Below are positions 22,075 to 32,925 of a stretch of DNA of 64,000 nt, piece by piece (the stretch's first letter is position 1; every line of letters begins with the position of its first letter). The stretch covers positions 44,447,203-44,511,202 of the forward strand of contig JAJEKV010000002.1 of assembly GCA_021234155.1 (NCBI GenBank), read 5' to 3'. The stretch is from Isoetes taiwanensis (Eukaryota > Streptophyta > Lycopodiopsida > Isoetales > Isoetaceae). The notes under the pieces were generated by a model. The model was given only the letters and a program-made list of their open reading frames with translations, had not been told where the DNA came from and did not search any database. Position numbers and translations under genes: made by a program.

Positions 22075-23403
22075 CTATTCTTGAAATCGCTGGTAGGATG
22101 GATTATCCTGAAGAAACTTCTTAACTTGGGTCGTTCCTACGGAGCGTCCCAAGTTCCTGAGGATATTAGTTGATGTCCTGCCCTGCAAGGCTTGCACCAA
22201 GTCTTCTACCCTGCGGTCGGACGTGTAGGCCGCGGTCACTGCTAGTCTTCCCTGTCGTCGGTAGGGTATGGCGAAGTCGAAGATGTCAAGTGCCATCGTT
22301 CTCTTGACTAGGATGACATGGTCAACTGTTGTGAGTAGTCGAGCATGCCTGCCAAAGCCGGAGAGTGCGATGAGCATGAACACTCCTTCTTCGCCCCTTG
22401 AGCTGAACTTGCGGTGTGTGACCGCTATCCTTCCGTCCATCAGCAGAGGCAGATAATACCTCAATGACCTGTCCCTGCTTGCTGCTGAAGATTCGTCGTC
22501 CCCTCGGCCACCAGCTCTATGTCTTCCGGCATATTCGTCGACGTCAATCTCTGTGAATTCTCTGTAATCTCTGACTGTCGATGAGATTCGTCTGAGGTCG
22601 ATCTCACCTCTTGCTGGTGTCGAAGAGCTCGGCATCAAAATATTCGTGGTCTTGCCACGGATCCCCATCCATTCTTGGATGGCGTAGAACTCTTCTTCAG
22701 TCGGCAGGTCCCGAGCTTCCATTATTTGCCAGATGCTGCTGTAGGCTTGGATGTCTGAAGTCGACTCCCTGATGTAGGTGTCGGCTTCTCTTACCTGAAT
22801 TGGGAAGTCGAAAACTCCCCGGACAATGAAATCATCCAGATCTGGTTGTTGCCAAAGGAGATGTAGCAACTCGTCGAGTCGGTACTCCCTGTCTCTGCAT
22901 TCGGGGAGGTTCTGGATGTCGTTAAGGAGCAGGTACTCCTGGCCGTCGATGATGATGGGGGCTAGGCTTGTGATATCTAGCCCGAGTGGGGGAGCGAGCC
23001 GGTCCCGTTCGAAAATTGGTATCTCCTGTTCTGATAGTTGCCGCTCTTCTTCTGGGTCGAGCTCGACGTAGTCCTCGTCATCAGATTCCTCGTCTTCGGC
23101 TCTTCATTCTTGCTCCTGTTGATACTGCAAAAGGAGCTGACCTTCTGCTGAGGAGGCTAAGGGGTCTACATCCATGGGGGGAATAGAGGTTTCCCCAATG
23201 GGGTTCTGGGCATGGTGGGAAAGGAAAATTGCTAGGGCGGCGGTGTAGGAGAAATACTTGGTCCTATCAACGGTCAAGACCATGTAGTATGGCAACCTCT
23301 GAGCCTTGTTAGTCAAATACTTGGCAATGTTGAGAACATCACCCAAGGCTGCTTGGAGGGATGGCCTAGGAACAAAATAGCCTGTACAAGGGGGGGAGCT
23401 GCA
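22075..23403 (-). CDS. unknown ORF upstream of gag in the Ty3/gypsy host
   Basis: One frame runs from about 23403 (YFVPRPSLQAALGDV) to a stop at 22075, with a single in-frame TGA near 23104, giving about 440 residues. I recognise no domain. Visible parts are a helical N-terminal block, an acidic stretch just after the stop codon (EDEESDDEDYVELDPEEE), a block with IIIDGQEYLLLNDIQ, and a C-terminal region with SGFGRHARLLTTVDHVILV and FDFAIPYRRQGRLAV. An AG just before the opening residues could be a splice acceptor; a candidate first exon is at 30500-30700, beyond the Helitron at 23655-30261. It lies between the histone-like ORF and gag on the same strand. It may be an accessory ORF of the retroelement or a captured host gene. 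Confidence 0.5.
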
Positions 23404-24607
23404 CTAAGGACGGTCCTACCCTAGCTTGGAACTCGGTCCAGGGAAAAAATTAAGGAACTTTTATATTCAAAGTGGTAAAATAGACTTGGCTAAAGTATGC
23501 CAAAAGTTGAGGTGAAAGCTTCTAATGTTTAGCTAAACTTTCTAAATTTTGCCACTTGTATTTTCTTATATTTGGCTAAATTTTATTTAAAAAAAAAAAA
23601 CTTCTATCTTTTGACTATTTTGCATTTATTCAAGACCTAAATATTAACTGACCATCTTATATTATAAAGTTTTAGCGTATGTCTTCAATCAAACCCTAAT
23701 TTAGACTAGTAACGGTGCCCAGCGTTGCTGGGCATAAGTTGGAAGTATGCACATCTTTTGACCGCAATGGGAAATGCGTGCAGTAATAATCCAATGTTTG
23801 TAACCTTTTATTATAACGAAAATATCTAAAGATTTAACAACGTTTAAAAGCAACTTAGCTTCTTCATGTTAGACAGTGCTGCATCGGTATCTCTGATAGC
23901 TTTGAATAGAACAACACGGTTCTTGTTCATAGGAAACCTGAGTGGGAGTAGAGTGTTCATCTGAGCAGGTTTTAAGGTGAGGCTATAGTCAAAGTCTATT
24001 ACTCTTTGTGAGGTCGGGCATGAGGTGGGACATTGTAAATGATGAACTGGAGTTATCATCCTCAGTATAAATAAAGATCATAGCTACATGCTCAAAATGT
24101 TGTGGTGAAACACTAATGTCAAAATATTAATTCAAAATTTAGTATGTGAATATTGTCGGATTGTTATGAAGTTGAACATTAATAATGTCATTGTCCTAGT
24201 GCTGCTACTATTATGGTATCACTTTAGTCAGCCTTTTACATTTGAATATTATGGTCTTAACTTTTCTAGCCTTACATTTGGATATTATAGTCCAAATTTT
24301 TATGGCCTTGTTTACTCAAACCCAAAGTTGGAATCATGTTAATGATAGAACCAAATTGCCTTACATTTGGATAATTACGGTCCAAACTTTTTTTTGCCTT
24401 GTTTACCTAGGCAAAGTTGGAAACCCATTAATGATAGAACCAAGTCATTGTTCACACTCGACAATATCATGCATTTGAACTGAATAGTACATTCTACACA
24501 TTTTTGTTGTCTATATAAGTAGGTCTATAAATTAAACACTATTCTAAGTTCCCCAAACCATTGGGTGAAGCTGACCACTTTGTTTGATGTGGCAATGCCA
24601 TTATTTA

Positions 24608-24636
24608 CTATAGAGAATTGCCCAGCGTTGCTTGGC
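24608..24636 (-). repeat. degenerate internal Helitron 3' end
   Basis: The stem is GCCCAGC/GCTTGGC with one mismatch, preceded by CTATAG. The 5' partner is not visible. Confidence 0.45.
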
Positions 24637-25675
24637 AAGTTGTTTACTGTTTAATTCTTTGTTAGAATGTGTTATTTTAAGCAAAATTCATGATGTAATC
24701 TTATTATTTTACCTGTTTGTTAAGTCCATAGTCCACCCTTGATGTTGTTGATAGACCCCATGGCTCATGGACAATGGAATGTAGCATTGTATTTGACAAA
24801 ACCACAAATGTTATTTGCAATGCCACATTGCCTATTGGCTTAGACAAAACTACAAATGTGTACAAAGAGTTTAAGGATTTCCCTTTATTGTTTTTTATGC
24901 TTTTCCGATGTTTGTGATATGTTTTACAGGCTTTAGTTGTTAATGTTTTGGCGTCTTTCCAATATTTATGAGATGCTTTTGCGTGAAATGAGCATACAAC
25001 TGGGTTTCCTTTCCTTGCAAAAGACGTGAACATTTTATATTAGCCTTATGCAATCTTGCATGCAACAAATGCTTTTCTTGTTTAGACAGCCATAAAATCA
25101 GTTTGCATTCCAACAATCACCAACGCCATGCATATGGTGCATACAACACTTGTCTGATTAAGAGCACGGAATATTGCAATACACATCACACGTACCCACT
25201 TGAGCAGGTGTTTAGAAAAAAGATGAATGAATCTAGCATAGGAAAAGGAAGCTGATAAACGTCCTTGGAACAATGTTATTATGTTTGACATAGGGCCATA
25301 GTAGAAGAGTTGTTCATCAAATAACAACTAAATAATGCTGCAACAATCAAATAATGTGTAACTATTTAACCGATATATGAAGCTTATATTTTAGGTAGCC
25401 CGATATACGAAATCTGCATATTAAAAGAAAAGAAACATGGTAAGAGACCGGTATAAAACTCAACATTGTGGTACCTCATCTATTTGTGTTGTAGAGGAGT
25501 ATCTACCATAGCAATCAAGCTGCCGCGAATCACATCAACAATGAGCTTCTAAGCCCGACTTAAGATCACCGGTCGTGAGGTTGTCCATAGTGCATGTAAT
25601 GACCCTCATATGACATATTCGGAAAGGTAAAACCGGGAGAAGCTTTTCAGCAAGAAGAAGTATTTCCCTCTGCAT

Positions 25676-26170
25676 TTGCGTCCAGAAAGCCTCAAGCTAT
25701 TAGGCATAGGCTTGCCACTTCTTCTATCAACACGTAAAGCAAAGCAGAAAGGAAGCTTACTTTCTTATATATATAGATATTACAACCAACTTCCCGTAGT
25801 TTCTTTTCAACAATGTAGAGCCTGGAGGATGATCTTTGGAGCATCACGTGATACGGAGAGTCCGCTATATGCCTATTTCCTAACAAAATATCATATTGAT
25901 GTTGGCTTCACAAAACGGAAACTAATGCAAAATCATATTTCTATCCGAAGCTTACCCATCAACAAACAAAAGTATAGCAAGTTCGCCCACCTACTTGCGG
26001 ATCGAGAGAAAAATATCTCTTCTTTCAATGACCACTTAAAATGGTGGCTTACCCCGTCATCCAAGCAAAAAAAAATAAGTCCAATGCTATTCACGGTTGA
26101 GACAAACATGCTTTTGCTTATTGGACTTACGATTTTCCTTTTGCGAACTCCGGTATCCATAAAAGAATAG
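25676..26170 (+). CDS. hypothetical ORF inside a Helitron
   Basis: This 164-residue open frame has a basic, aromatic-rich composition and a short hydrophobic stretch near the C-terminus (MLLLIGLTIFLL). I know no family it resembles. It runs opposite to the host Helitron. It could be captured sequence or chance. Confidence 0.2.
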   Translation: MRPESLKLLGIGLPLLLSTRKAKQKGSLLSYIYRYYNQLPVVSFQQCRAWRMIFGASRDTESPLYAYFLTKYHIDVGFTKRKLMQNHISIRSLPINKQKYSKFAHLLADREKNISSFNDHLKWWLTPSSKQKKISPMLFTVETNMLLLIGLTIFLLRTPVSIKE

Positions 26171-26525
26171 GTAATCTTCTAATATAATCTATCCATCCAT
26201 CTCTCCGGAGCAAAGCAACCAAACAAAGCATAAAGGCTAGAACAACAAATAGACATAGCCGAACTCCGGTATCCCCGAAAGAATAGGTAACCCGAGATTG
26301 TTCCGAAGATGCGTTCGGAGGAGGAGCTAGCGGCTTCGAAGGTGTTCTTGCCGCCCTAGCTTTCGAAGGTGCTACTGCCGCCCTCGCTAACCCTAGCAAA
26401 AAAAAAAAACCATGTTATTTTAAAGAATCTTACGTGGCATCATCTCTTCCATTGATTTCATCAAATCTGGGCCGCCCAAATTAGGGCTGGGTCCAACACT
26501 TACACAATAACATTATAATATAAGA

Positions 26526-28514
26526 CTAGGAACGGTGCCCAGCGTTGCTGGGCATAAGCTGAGAATCTATAAATGATATATTGTAGCAATAAGAGAATAA
26601 CCTAAAAGAGCTCCACTATTAAAGCATTCGACGTCGTTTCTCGTCCCTTATGCCATTTGCTCTATCTCGCTTTTATCCTTTTTCTTTTCCCTACACACTT
26701 CCATTTTTTTTTTTACTTTTTTTCTCGTTTTCCTTACATGCTTTCTTTTCTTCTTTCCCCCCCCTTTTTTTCTCTCCACCCTTTTTCCCCCTCCACTTTC
26801 CTTCCCTATTCCCTTTCCCATCTACCTTGACTTTTTCCTTCGACCCCTTCCTTCTTCCCCTTTCTTTGTGCCTTTTTTCCCTTTCCTCTTCCTTTCTTTT
26901 TCCATTTCCCTTTTTCCATGCCCTTTTCTCCACATTTTTTCTCTTCCCTTTTTTTCTATCCCTATTTTCCTCTTTTTTCCACCTTTTCGTCTTCCCCCTT
27001 TACTTTTTCCTTTTCCTTTTTGATGTATTTTTCCGCTTCCTTTTTTCCCTTTTCTTCACCCTTTTCCTCTTTCCCTTTATCTTGCCCCCTTTTCCCCTTC
27101 CCTCCCTTTTTCTCATGCCCTTATTCCATGTTCCCTTTTAAAACCCCCTTTCTTTTTATATTTTCTTTCCTTTCGCTTTCTTTTTTCCATGCCTTTTTTC
27201 CCTTCTCTTTTCGTTTCCCTTGCCCTTTTTTGCTTTCGTTTTCGCATGCTCTTTTTTGCCTCCCTTTTTGCCTTTCTTCACCCTTTCCCTCTTCCCCTTT
27301 TTCCCATGCCCTTCCCCCTTCCCTTTTCCTATTTACCTCTTCCCTTTTTTTGTTCGTAGGCACTTTTTCAAGTTCCCTTTCCCCTCCCTTTTCTTTTTTT
27401 TCAAGGCGTTCCATTTTTCCATGCCTTTTTGCCTTTCCTTATCCTCTTCCCCTTTATCTAAAATTGCCCTTTCCCCGTCCCGTTTCCCTCTTCCTTTTTT
27501 TTTAGCTTCCCTTTCCCCCTTTCTTTTTCTTTTTTCTTTTCGTTTCTCTTTCCCTTTGTCTATGCCCTTTTTCCTTCCTTTCTCCCCATCCACAAATTTT
27601 TTTTTCCTTCCCTTTTCCTTATTTTCCCAACCTTTCACTCTTCCTTTTTTTGGTGCCCTTATCCCATGCTATTTTCTCTTCCCTTTTCTTCTTTCCTCGT
27701 CCTTCCTCTTTTCTCCTTTTTCCCTTCCATTTTTTTTTCATACCCTTTTTTCCCTCCTTTTCCCTTTTATTCACCCTTTTCCTCTTCCCTTTTTTCCGTG
27801 CCTTTCACCCTTTTCCTTTTCCTTCCCTTCCTTTTTCCCTTTCCCTTTCGGTTTCCCTTTTCCTTTCCCTTTCCGTTTCCCTTTTCCCGATGGTCTTTTT
27901 TTTCCATTCCATTTTCCTCCTCTAACACTTTCTCTCTTCCTTTTTTTTCCCTTTCATTTTCCTACCTCCCGCCTTTTTTTCCTTTTCTCTTTCCCTTTTC
28001 CTTTTTTCTATGCCCTTTTTTCCCTTCCCTTTTCTCCACTTTTTTTTTTTTCCTTTCCTTTTCCCCTTCCCTTTTCCTTCGGCCCTTTTACCTTCACTTT
28101 CTCCTTTTCCTTCGGCCCTTTTTGCCCTCCTTTTTCCATTTCTCCTTCCCTTTCCCTTTTCACCCCCCTTTTTTTTTTTTTCTTTTTCCCACTTTCCCCT
28201 TTCCTTTTTCTATTTTCATCTATCTATCTATCTTTTATTTATTTTTTTCTATTTCCCCTTTTTCCTTTCTCCCTTTTCTTTTGTCCTTTTCCCCTCCCTT
28301 TTCCTTTTTTCTTCATTTTTCCTCTCTTTTCCATTTTTCCTTTTCCCTTTTACCCCTTCACTGTCGGATTGAGTGAATCTTATTGAAGCAACAGTCAAGA
28401 TGAAATTTTGGTTGAAATCACGCACATGTCATCTTCATCGTCGGTCGATCAAATCCTCAACCGTTCGATCTAGGTCTCCATGGAAGACACACGCTATATT
28501 TTTATAATATAAGA
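26526..28514 (-). mobile_element. Helitron nested directly at the end of another Helitron
   Basis: CTAG (26526-26529) directly abuts the terminal GA (26524-26525) of the neighbouring Helitron. The hairpin is at 26536-26554 and the 5' end TCTTATATTATAAAA ends at 28514, followed by T (28515). It consists mainly of a polypyrimidine tract on the plus strand. Confidence 0.85.
26640..28365. repeat. 1.7 kb polypyrimidine tract
   Basis: Blocks of CCCTTTTTCC with scattered CATGCCC. Long F/P/L/S-only frames on the plus strand and E/K/R/G frames on the minus strand are artefacts. It is the purine strand of the Helitron at 26526-28514. Confidence 0.93.
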
Positions 28515-28599
28515 TAGTTGAGATCGTCTGATTGCATTCGAAGGCCGACATTTATCGCACAACTTCCCACCACCGTGATTGGCCATGCTCTGATCTCTT

Positions 28600-30115
28600 A
28601 AGAGGAAAGGGAAAATGGCAGAGAAAAGGGTAAAGTGAGAGGCAAAAAGGCACGGGTAAAAGGGAAAAACGGAGAAGGGAAAAGGAAAGGGAAAAGAGCA
28701 CGAAAAAAGGAAACAAAAAAGAAATGGAGAAAAAGGAAGGAAAAAAGGACACTATGAAAAGGAAAAGGGGGAAAGGGTGAGGACAAAATAAGGGAAAAGA
28801 AAAGGGAAGAGAGGAAAAGGAAGAAAAATAGGGCGGGGAAAAAAGGTAAAGACTAAACTGGGTAAGGGAAAAAGGGAAAGATAAGAATGATGGAGAGAAG
28901 GAAAAAAGGGCATGGAAAATAGAAAGGGAAGGAAGAAGAAAAAATGAGGCAAAAAAAGGGAAAAGGGCATGAGGAAAAAGAGAGGGAAATGAGAGAGGAA
29001 GGAGAAAGTGGCACGAGAAGAGGAAAAGGGTGAGGAAAGGAAAAAAGAAAGGGGAAAAAGAGATGGAAAAAGGGAAAAGGGAAAAGAGAAAAGCAAAAAG
29101 AGAGAACAGAAAAACATGGAATAGGAAAAGAGGAAAAGGAAAAGGGGAAGAGGGTGGGAAAAGGAGGAAAAAGGGCATGTGGAAAAGGTGAAAAAAAAAT
29201 GGAATGGAAAAAGGTGGAAAGGAAAGAGGAAAAGGGCATGCAAAAAAAGAGAAAAGGATGAAAAAAAAGAAGGAAAAAAAAAGGAAATGGGAGGCGAAAG
29301 GGGAAAGGGGAAAGAAAAAAGAACACAGGAATAAGGAGGAAAAATGGAAAAGAGGAAGGGAAAAAGGGCAAATGAAAAAAAACTAGAAGAGGGAAAGGGT
29401 GAGGAAAGGGTAAAAATAAACGGAAAAAGAGCATAGGGAAAAAAAAAAAAAAAAAAAGGGGAATATGGACGGGGAAAAGGGGAAGAGGGTAGGGAAAAGG
29501 AAGAAAAGGCAAGTAAAAAAAGTGGAAAAAGGGAATGGAAAAATACATGGGAAAAAAAAAAGAAAGGGAAAGAGAAAAGGAGGGGGGGGAAGGAAAGAGG
29601 AAAAGGGCACGGAAAAAGGGAAAGGGTGGGGAAATGATGAAAAAGAAGGAAAGGGAAAAAAGAAAAAGGGAAGCGGAAAAGGGGGGAAGGAAAGGAAAAA
29701 GGCATGAAAAAAAGGAAGAAGAAAATGGGAAAAAAAGAGACATGAGATAAAGAAGAAGAGGGTGAGAAGAGGAAGAAAAAACAAAAAAAAAGGTGGGGAA
29801 AAGGGAATGCAAAAGGGCATGAGAAAAGGGAAGGGAAAAGAGAAAAGCAAAAGGAATGGAAAAAGGAAAGGGAAAAAAGAGCATGAGAAAAATGGGAAGG
29901 GTGGAGAAAGGTGAAAAGTGAAGGAAAAAAACCGTCAAAAAAGGGAAAGGGAAAGGGAAAAATGAGAAGGAGAAAAGGAAGGAAAAGAGGAGGGAGAAGA
30001 GGGTAAAAAAGAAAAGAAAAAAAAAAGAGAGAGAAGGAGAAAAGTAAATGTGCAGAAAAAATAAGAAAAGGGAAAAAAGAAAGTGTGTAAGAAAATGAGG
30101 AAAAATGGATATGCA
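28600..30115. repeat. 1.5 kb polypurine tract, inverted relative to 26640-28365
   Basis: GGGAAAAGGG-type blocks with GGGCATG interruptions. It belongs to the plus-strand Helitron 23655-30261. Together with 26640-28365 it forms a head-to-head inverted pair able to pair over long distances. Confidence 0.93.
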
Positions 30116-30261
30116 GCATAGAGCAAAGGGAAGGTTATCAAATGCACAAAAACCTCTTCTAGCCTAGATATGATGGACTTGGTTAATGAGTCTGAGCTGA
30201 ATAGGTTTCCATCCACAAATGTTCCCAACATTTGCCCAGCAACGCTGGGCACCATTACTAG

Positions 30262-30490
30262 TAAAAATAGAAAGGTTATACGATAATTTGGCTAAAGTAC
30301 ACTAAAATTTAACATAAAAGCTTTTAAGTTTTGGCTAAACTTTCCAAATTTTGGCAGTTACACTTTCTTACAATTAGCTAAAGTCGGACAAAATGGAGGT
30401 GGGGCATGAAATAGACTTGGCTAAAATTTTATTTTTTTTAGCCCAAAAAGGGCCATAGTTTAGCCAATTTTTTTCCAAACAAGGCCAAAA
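30262..30490. repeat. A/T-rich repeat with TTGGCTAAA motifs
   Basis: Related sequence is found at 23455-23620, on the other side of the Helitron (AATAGACTTGGCTAAA, AAAGCTT, TTAGCTAAACTTTC). It may be a small degenerate transposon or an intron. Confidence 0.5.
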
Positions 30491-30499
30491 TTTCGCCAT

Positions 30500-30700
30500 T
30501 TAGCTAAGTTTAGCCACTAATTTTTTCCATGACTCGGTCATGACTTCCATGTAGGCTGGGGTTGCTTGCAAGGTGACTTGGACATCTAGCTCTTTTCGGA
30601 AAACTTGGAAAATGGTATTGACATCGGCCTCGGCTGCATGGGCACTGGCACTGTACCATCGCCTAAAATCAGCAGTTGCCATGGATCTAGAGCGGGTTGA
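30500..30700 (-). CDS. possible first exon of the unknown ORF upstream of gag
   Basis: This minus-strand frame starts MATADFRRWYSASAHAAEAD and continues to about 30510. It lies on the far side of the Helitron from 22075-23403. If the Helitron is removed, the two frames are about 0.5 kb apart, separated by A/T-rich sequence with repeated TTTGGCTAAA motifs. No domain is recognised. Linking it to the downstream ORF is inference. Confidence 0.4.
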   Translation of the reverse strand, partial: STRSRSMATADFRRWYSASAHAAEADVNTIFQVFRKELDVQVTLQATPAYMEVMTESWKKLVAKLS

Positions 30701-30991
30701 ACTAACAAACAGATGCAAAAGTGCCTCAGGGAGCTGGAAGATCACCTAGAAGGTCGAAACTTGTAGGATGCTAAGTGAGAATCGGGGACCTATTTATAGA
30801 CAAGGGAAAAACTCTAATTTTTGGATGACTTGGAAAACTATTGGGGTTGGGCAACTCTGACCTATTTTGAGGTCCAAATGGGGATTGGAAGGCTAATTTG
30901 AGGGTTTGAGCATGACTAGGACTATCTAATGAACCTATTGCAACAAACTAGAGGTCAATTGGATATGGCATGCTGGAGAAAATGCTAGGAG

Positions 30992-31058
30992 GTCTCACGG
31001 TGTGCGCCATGAGGCAAAACCAAAATTTGGTTTTTGGTCTGGGCGCATACCGTGAGAC
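30992..31058. repeat. 67-bp hairpin repeat, copy 1
   Basis: The outer stem is GTCTCACGGTGTGCGCCA paired with TGGGCGCATACCGTGAGAC, with an inner AAACCAAAATTTGGTTT. It lies between the H3-like ORF and the next ORF. Confidence 0.85.
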
Positions 31059-31165
31059 ATTGGCCCCAATTTGGTCTAGACTTATCTAAACAAGGTGAAC
31101 TAAAGGTCAAAACGCCCCCTTACTTGGCCGATTTGGAGATGTTTTGGACTAGTTTAGGCATGAAG

Positions 31166-31232
31166 GTCTCACGGTGTGCGCCAGGAGGCAAAACCAGAAT
31201 TTGGTTTTTGGTCTGGGCGCATACCGTGAGAC
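31166..31232. repeat. 67-bp hairpin repeat, copy 2
   Basis: This is nearly identical to copy 1, about 175 bp further on and in the same orientation. Confidence 0.85.
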
Positions 31233-31376
31233 ATTGGGCACTACTTGGCCTACAAATGTCCAAATTTACTAAAACAAAGGGCAATTCTTGCTAATTCGAC
31301 CTAATTAATATCAATTATGCACATATAACTTACAACAGAACACTTTGTATTAATCAAAATTTTGTCATTTACAAGA

Positions 31377-32646
31377 TTAATGGCGTTCTCCCTTAATGTA
31401 ACTGGCGAGGTGCATATCTTTCTTCATTAAGGTTACCCTCTTGGCATGTACGACAGTGCAGGCTGTTGAGTCTTCAAAATGCTGCACCAGCTTCTGCTCG
31501 GTTCTTTCCTGTAATGCCAGCAGCATCTCATCCGTCACCCTCATGTCGAAGCTGTACTCTTGTATAACTTCTCTCACCAGCTGGGCGAACGGTGCGCGGG
31601 GAATAAGGAAGCCGAGTGTCGGATCTCCTTTAATGCTCGTGACTGGCTGGACTGGGCCTTCCTTTTCGCTGGCTTCTTTGGAGGAACAGGCTTCTCTGGT
31701 GGCGGCTTGAGGGTCTGCTTCTTCGATGGCCGTCCACCTTCGACAAAGGTGACCTTATTCTCCTGATAGTAGGAGTTGTAAGCCTCCCACTTCTTCATGA
31801 ACTCTTTGTACGCCTTCAGCTTTTTCTGGTAGACCCTGATAGGGTCTATCACGTATGACTCCCTGGCAGGTCGAGGTGGCTTCTTGTTGTCCTTATTCTT
31901 CTCCCAAGTTGGGTATGGCGGGGGTGCCTGCACCTGCTGACTCTGCTCTCCCTCCTCTTGGGCTGGCTGGTCCTCACCTTGGGGCTTAGAAGAACTCCCA
32001 CCTTCTAAGTTAGGGTTGAAGTCTTCGTCATCCGAGTCATCCGACGAAGCTGGTTGGTCGACCGGGCGCTCTTCGGGGTCTTCTTAATTCTTCTCTTGGG
32101 CTGCTCCACGTTCTTGCCCTTGAGCTTCTTCTTTTCTTCGGCCTCCTTTTCTTCCCGCTTCCTCTTCTTGTCGGCCTTCTTCTTCTCTCGGCGCCGCTCC
32201 TTCGCCTCGTGCTTTCGAATCCAAGCCGCGAGTTCTTCCTCCAGGGTCGGCTCGGGGTTCGGCTCGGGAGTCGGTTCCCTCTGCTCTTCGTGTGCCTTTG
32301 CCTCCTGCTCTCGCTCGGCCTTATCTTGCTTCTCCTTCTCCATCTGCTCGAGTACTCTATGGATTTCGTCGTCGCCTTCCATTTCCTCGAGCACTTCTGT
32401 CGAGGCCTCCGAGTGCATCTCCTCTTGGTCTACCTGCTGGTCTAAATCCTGGTCGATGATGTCGGCCAGGTTATCTTGTGCTCCCTGCTGGGATCCCTCT
32501 CCCTGGTGCTCCTCTGAAATTGTTCCCTCACTTGATGAAGGTTGGTCTCCTCTCGCAAGAAGACGCTCTCGAAGCATCTGCTGGAGCTGGGCGCTGGCCA
32601 TTTCGTCTCCTCGAGGAAGCCGAGCAGTCTGTTTGGTTCTCGCCAT
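31377..32646 (-). CDS. histone H3-like protein with a long charged linker
   Basis: The ORF begins M-ARTKQTAR, identical to residues 1-8 of histone H3, but position 9 is L, so the K9/S10 site is missing. About 320 residues follow without H3 resemblance. They are acidic and Q-rich, then a K/E/R-rich helical block (RREKKKADKKRKREEKEAEE), then P/K-rich. The last ~90 residues match the H3 fold in order: ALKEIR (alpha-N), PFAQLVREV (alpha-1), LALQERTEQKLVQHFEDS (alpha-2), and HAKRVTLMKKDMHLA...IKGER (alpha-3 and C-terminus). H113, R116 and D123 of H3, used in the H3-H3 contact, are kept. Two single-base frame disruptions (about 32085 and 31630) break it as read. It sits between the LTR/primer site and gag of the Ty3/gypsy-type host, same strand. 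A fast-evolving nuclear H3 variant such as CENH3 is an alternative, but the linker is far longer than usual. Confidence 0.82.
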
Positions 32647-32858
32647 GTTTTACGACTCGTCGATCGGAGGTCGGGCGCCCAAAAATCGCCTCACAAAGCG
32701 GGAGCAATTTTCTAAACAGGAAAGCTACAAATGAGGGGGGGTCTAGGTCTATTTATAGTTGCGCAATTTTAGGTCAAATTCTAAGTTACTCTTTTGGATG
32801 TGCCAAGGCACCTACTGACCTATGATATATGCTTACTTCAGACTTTTCTAATCCATTG

Positions 32859-32925
32859 GTCTCACGGTGTGCGGTGGGAGGCAAAACCAATATTTGGTTT
32901 TGGGTCTGGGCGCATACCATGAGAC
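32859..32925. repeat. 67-bp hairpin repeat, copy 3 (upstream of the H3-like ORF)
   Basis: Same fold as copies 1 and 2 with a few changes (GCGGTGGGAGG, CATACCATGAGAC). It lies about 215 bp upstream of the H3-like start codon. Confidence 0.8.

Larger units (their letters stand above)
23706..26525 (-). mobile_element. Helitron nested in 23655-30261 (first of a tandem pair)
   Basis: CTAG lies at 23706-23709, the hairpin TGCCCAGC-GTT-GCTGGGCA at 23716-23734, and the minus-strand 5' end TCTTATATTATAATG ends at 26525. No Rep/helicase is present. A degenerate third hairpin (24620-24636, one mismatch) beside CTATAG suggests a remnant of another Helitron end inside it. Confidence 0.82.
23655..30261 (+). 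mobile_element. Helitron on the plus strand, carrying two nested Helitrons
   Basis: The 5' end TCTTATATTATAAAG starts at 23655 and the 3' end is the hairpin at 30233-30251 followed by CTAG at 30258-30261. Flanks are A (23654) and T (30262). Bases 23656-23705 continue into 28515 once the two minus-strand Helitrons (23706-28514) are removed. The joined 5' region then resembles that of the element ending at 582. The element itself is about 1.8 kb, mostly a polypurine tract, with no replicase. Confidence 0.85.

Noticed and set aside
26650-28386. Long open frames (up to 388 residues) in the pyrimidine and purine tracts
   Set aside because: Composition-only frames (F/P/L/S or E/K/R/G) in low-complexity repeat; no start context, domains or codon structure.
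31377-32646. Ordinary histone H3 gene
   Set aside because: Only the first 8 residues and the fold region match; the linker is many times longer than in H3 and K9 is missing.
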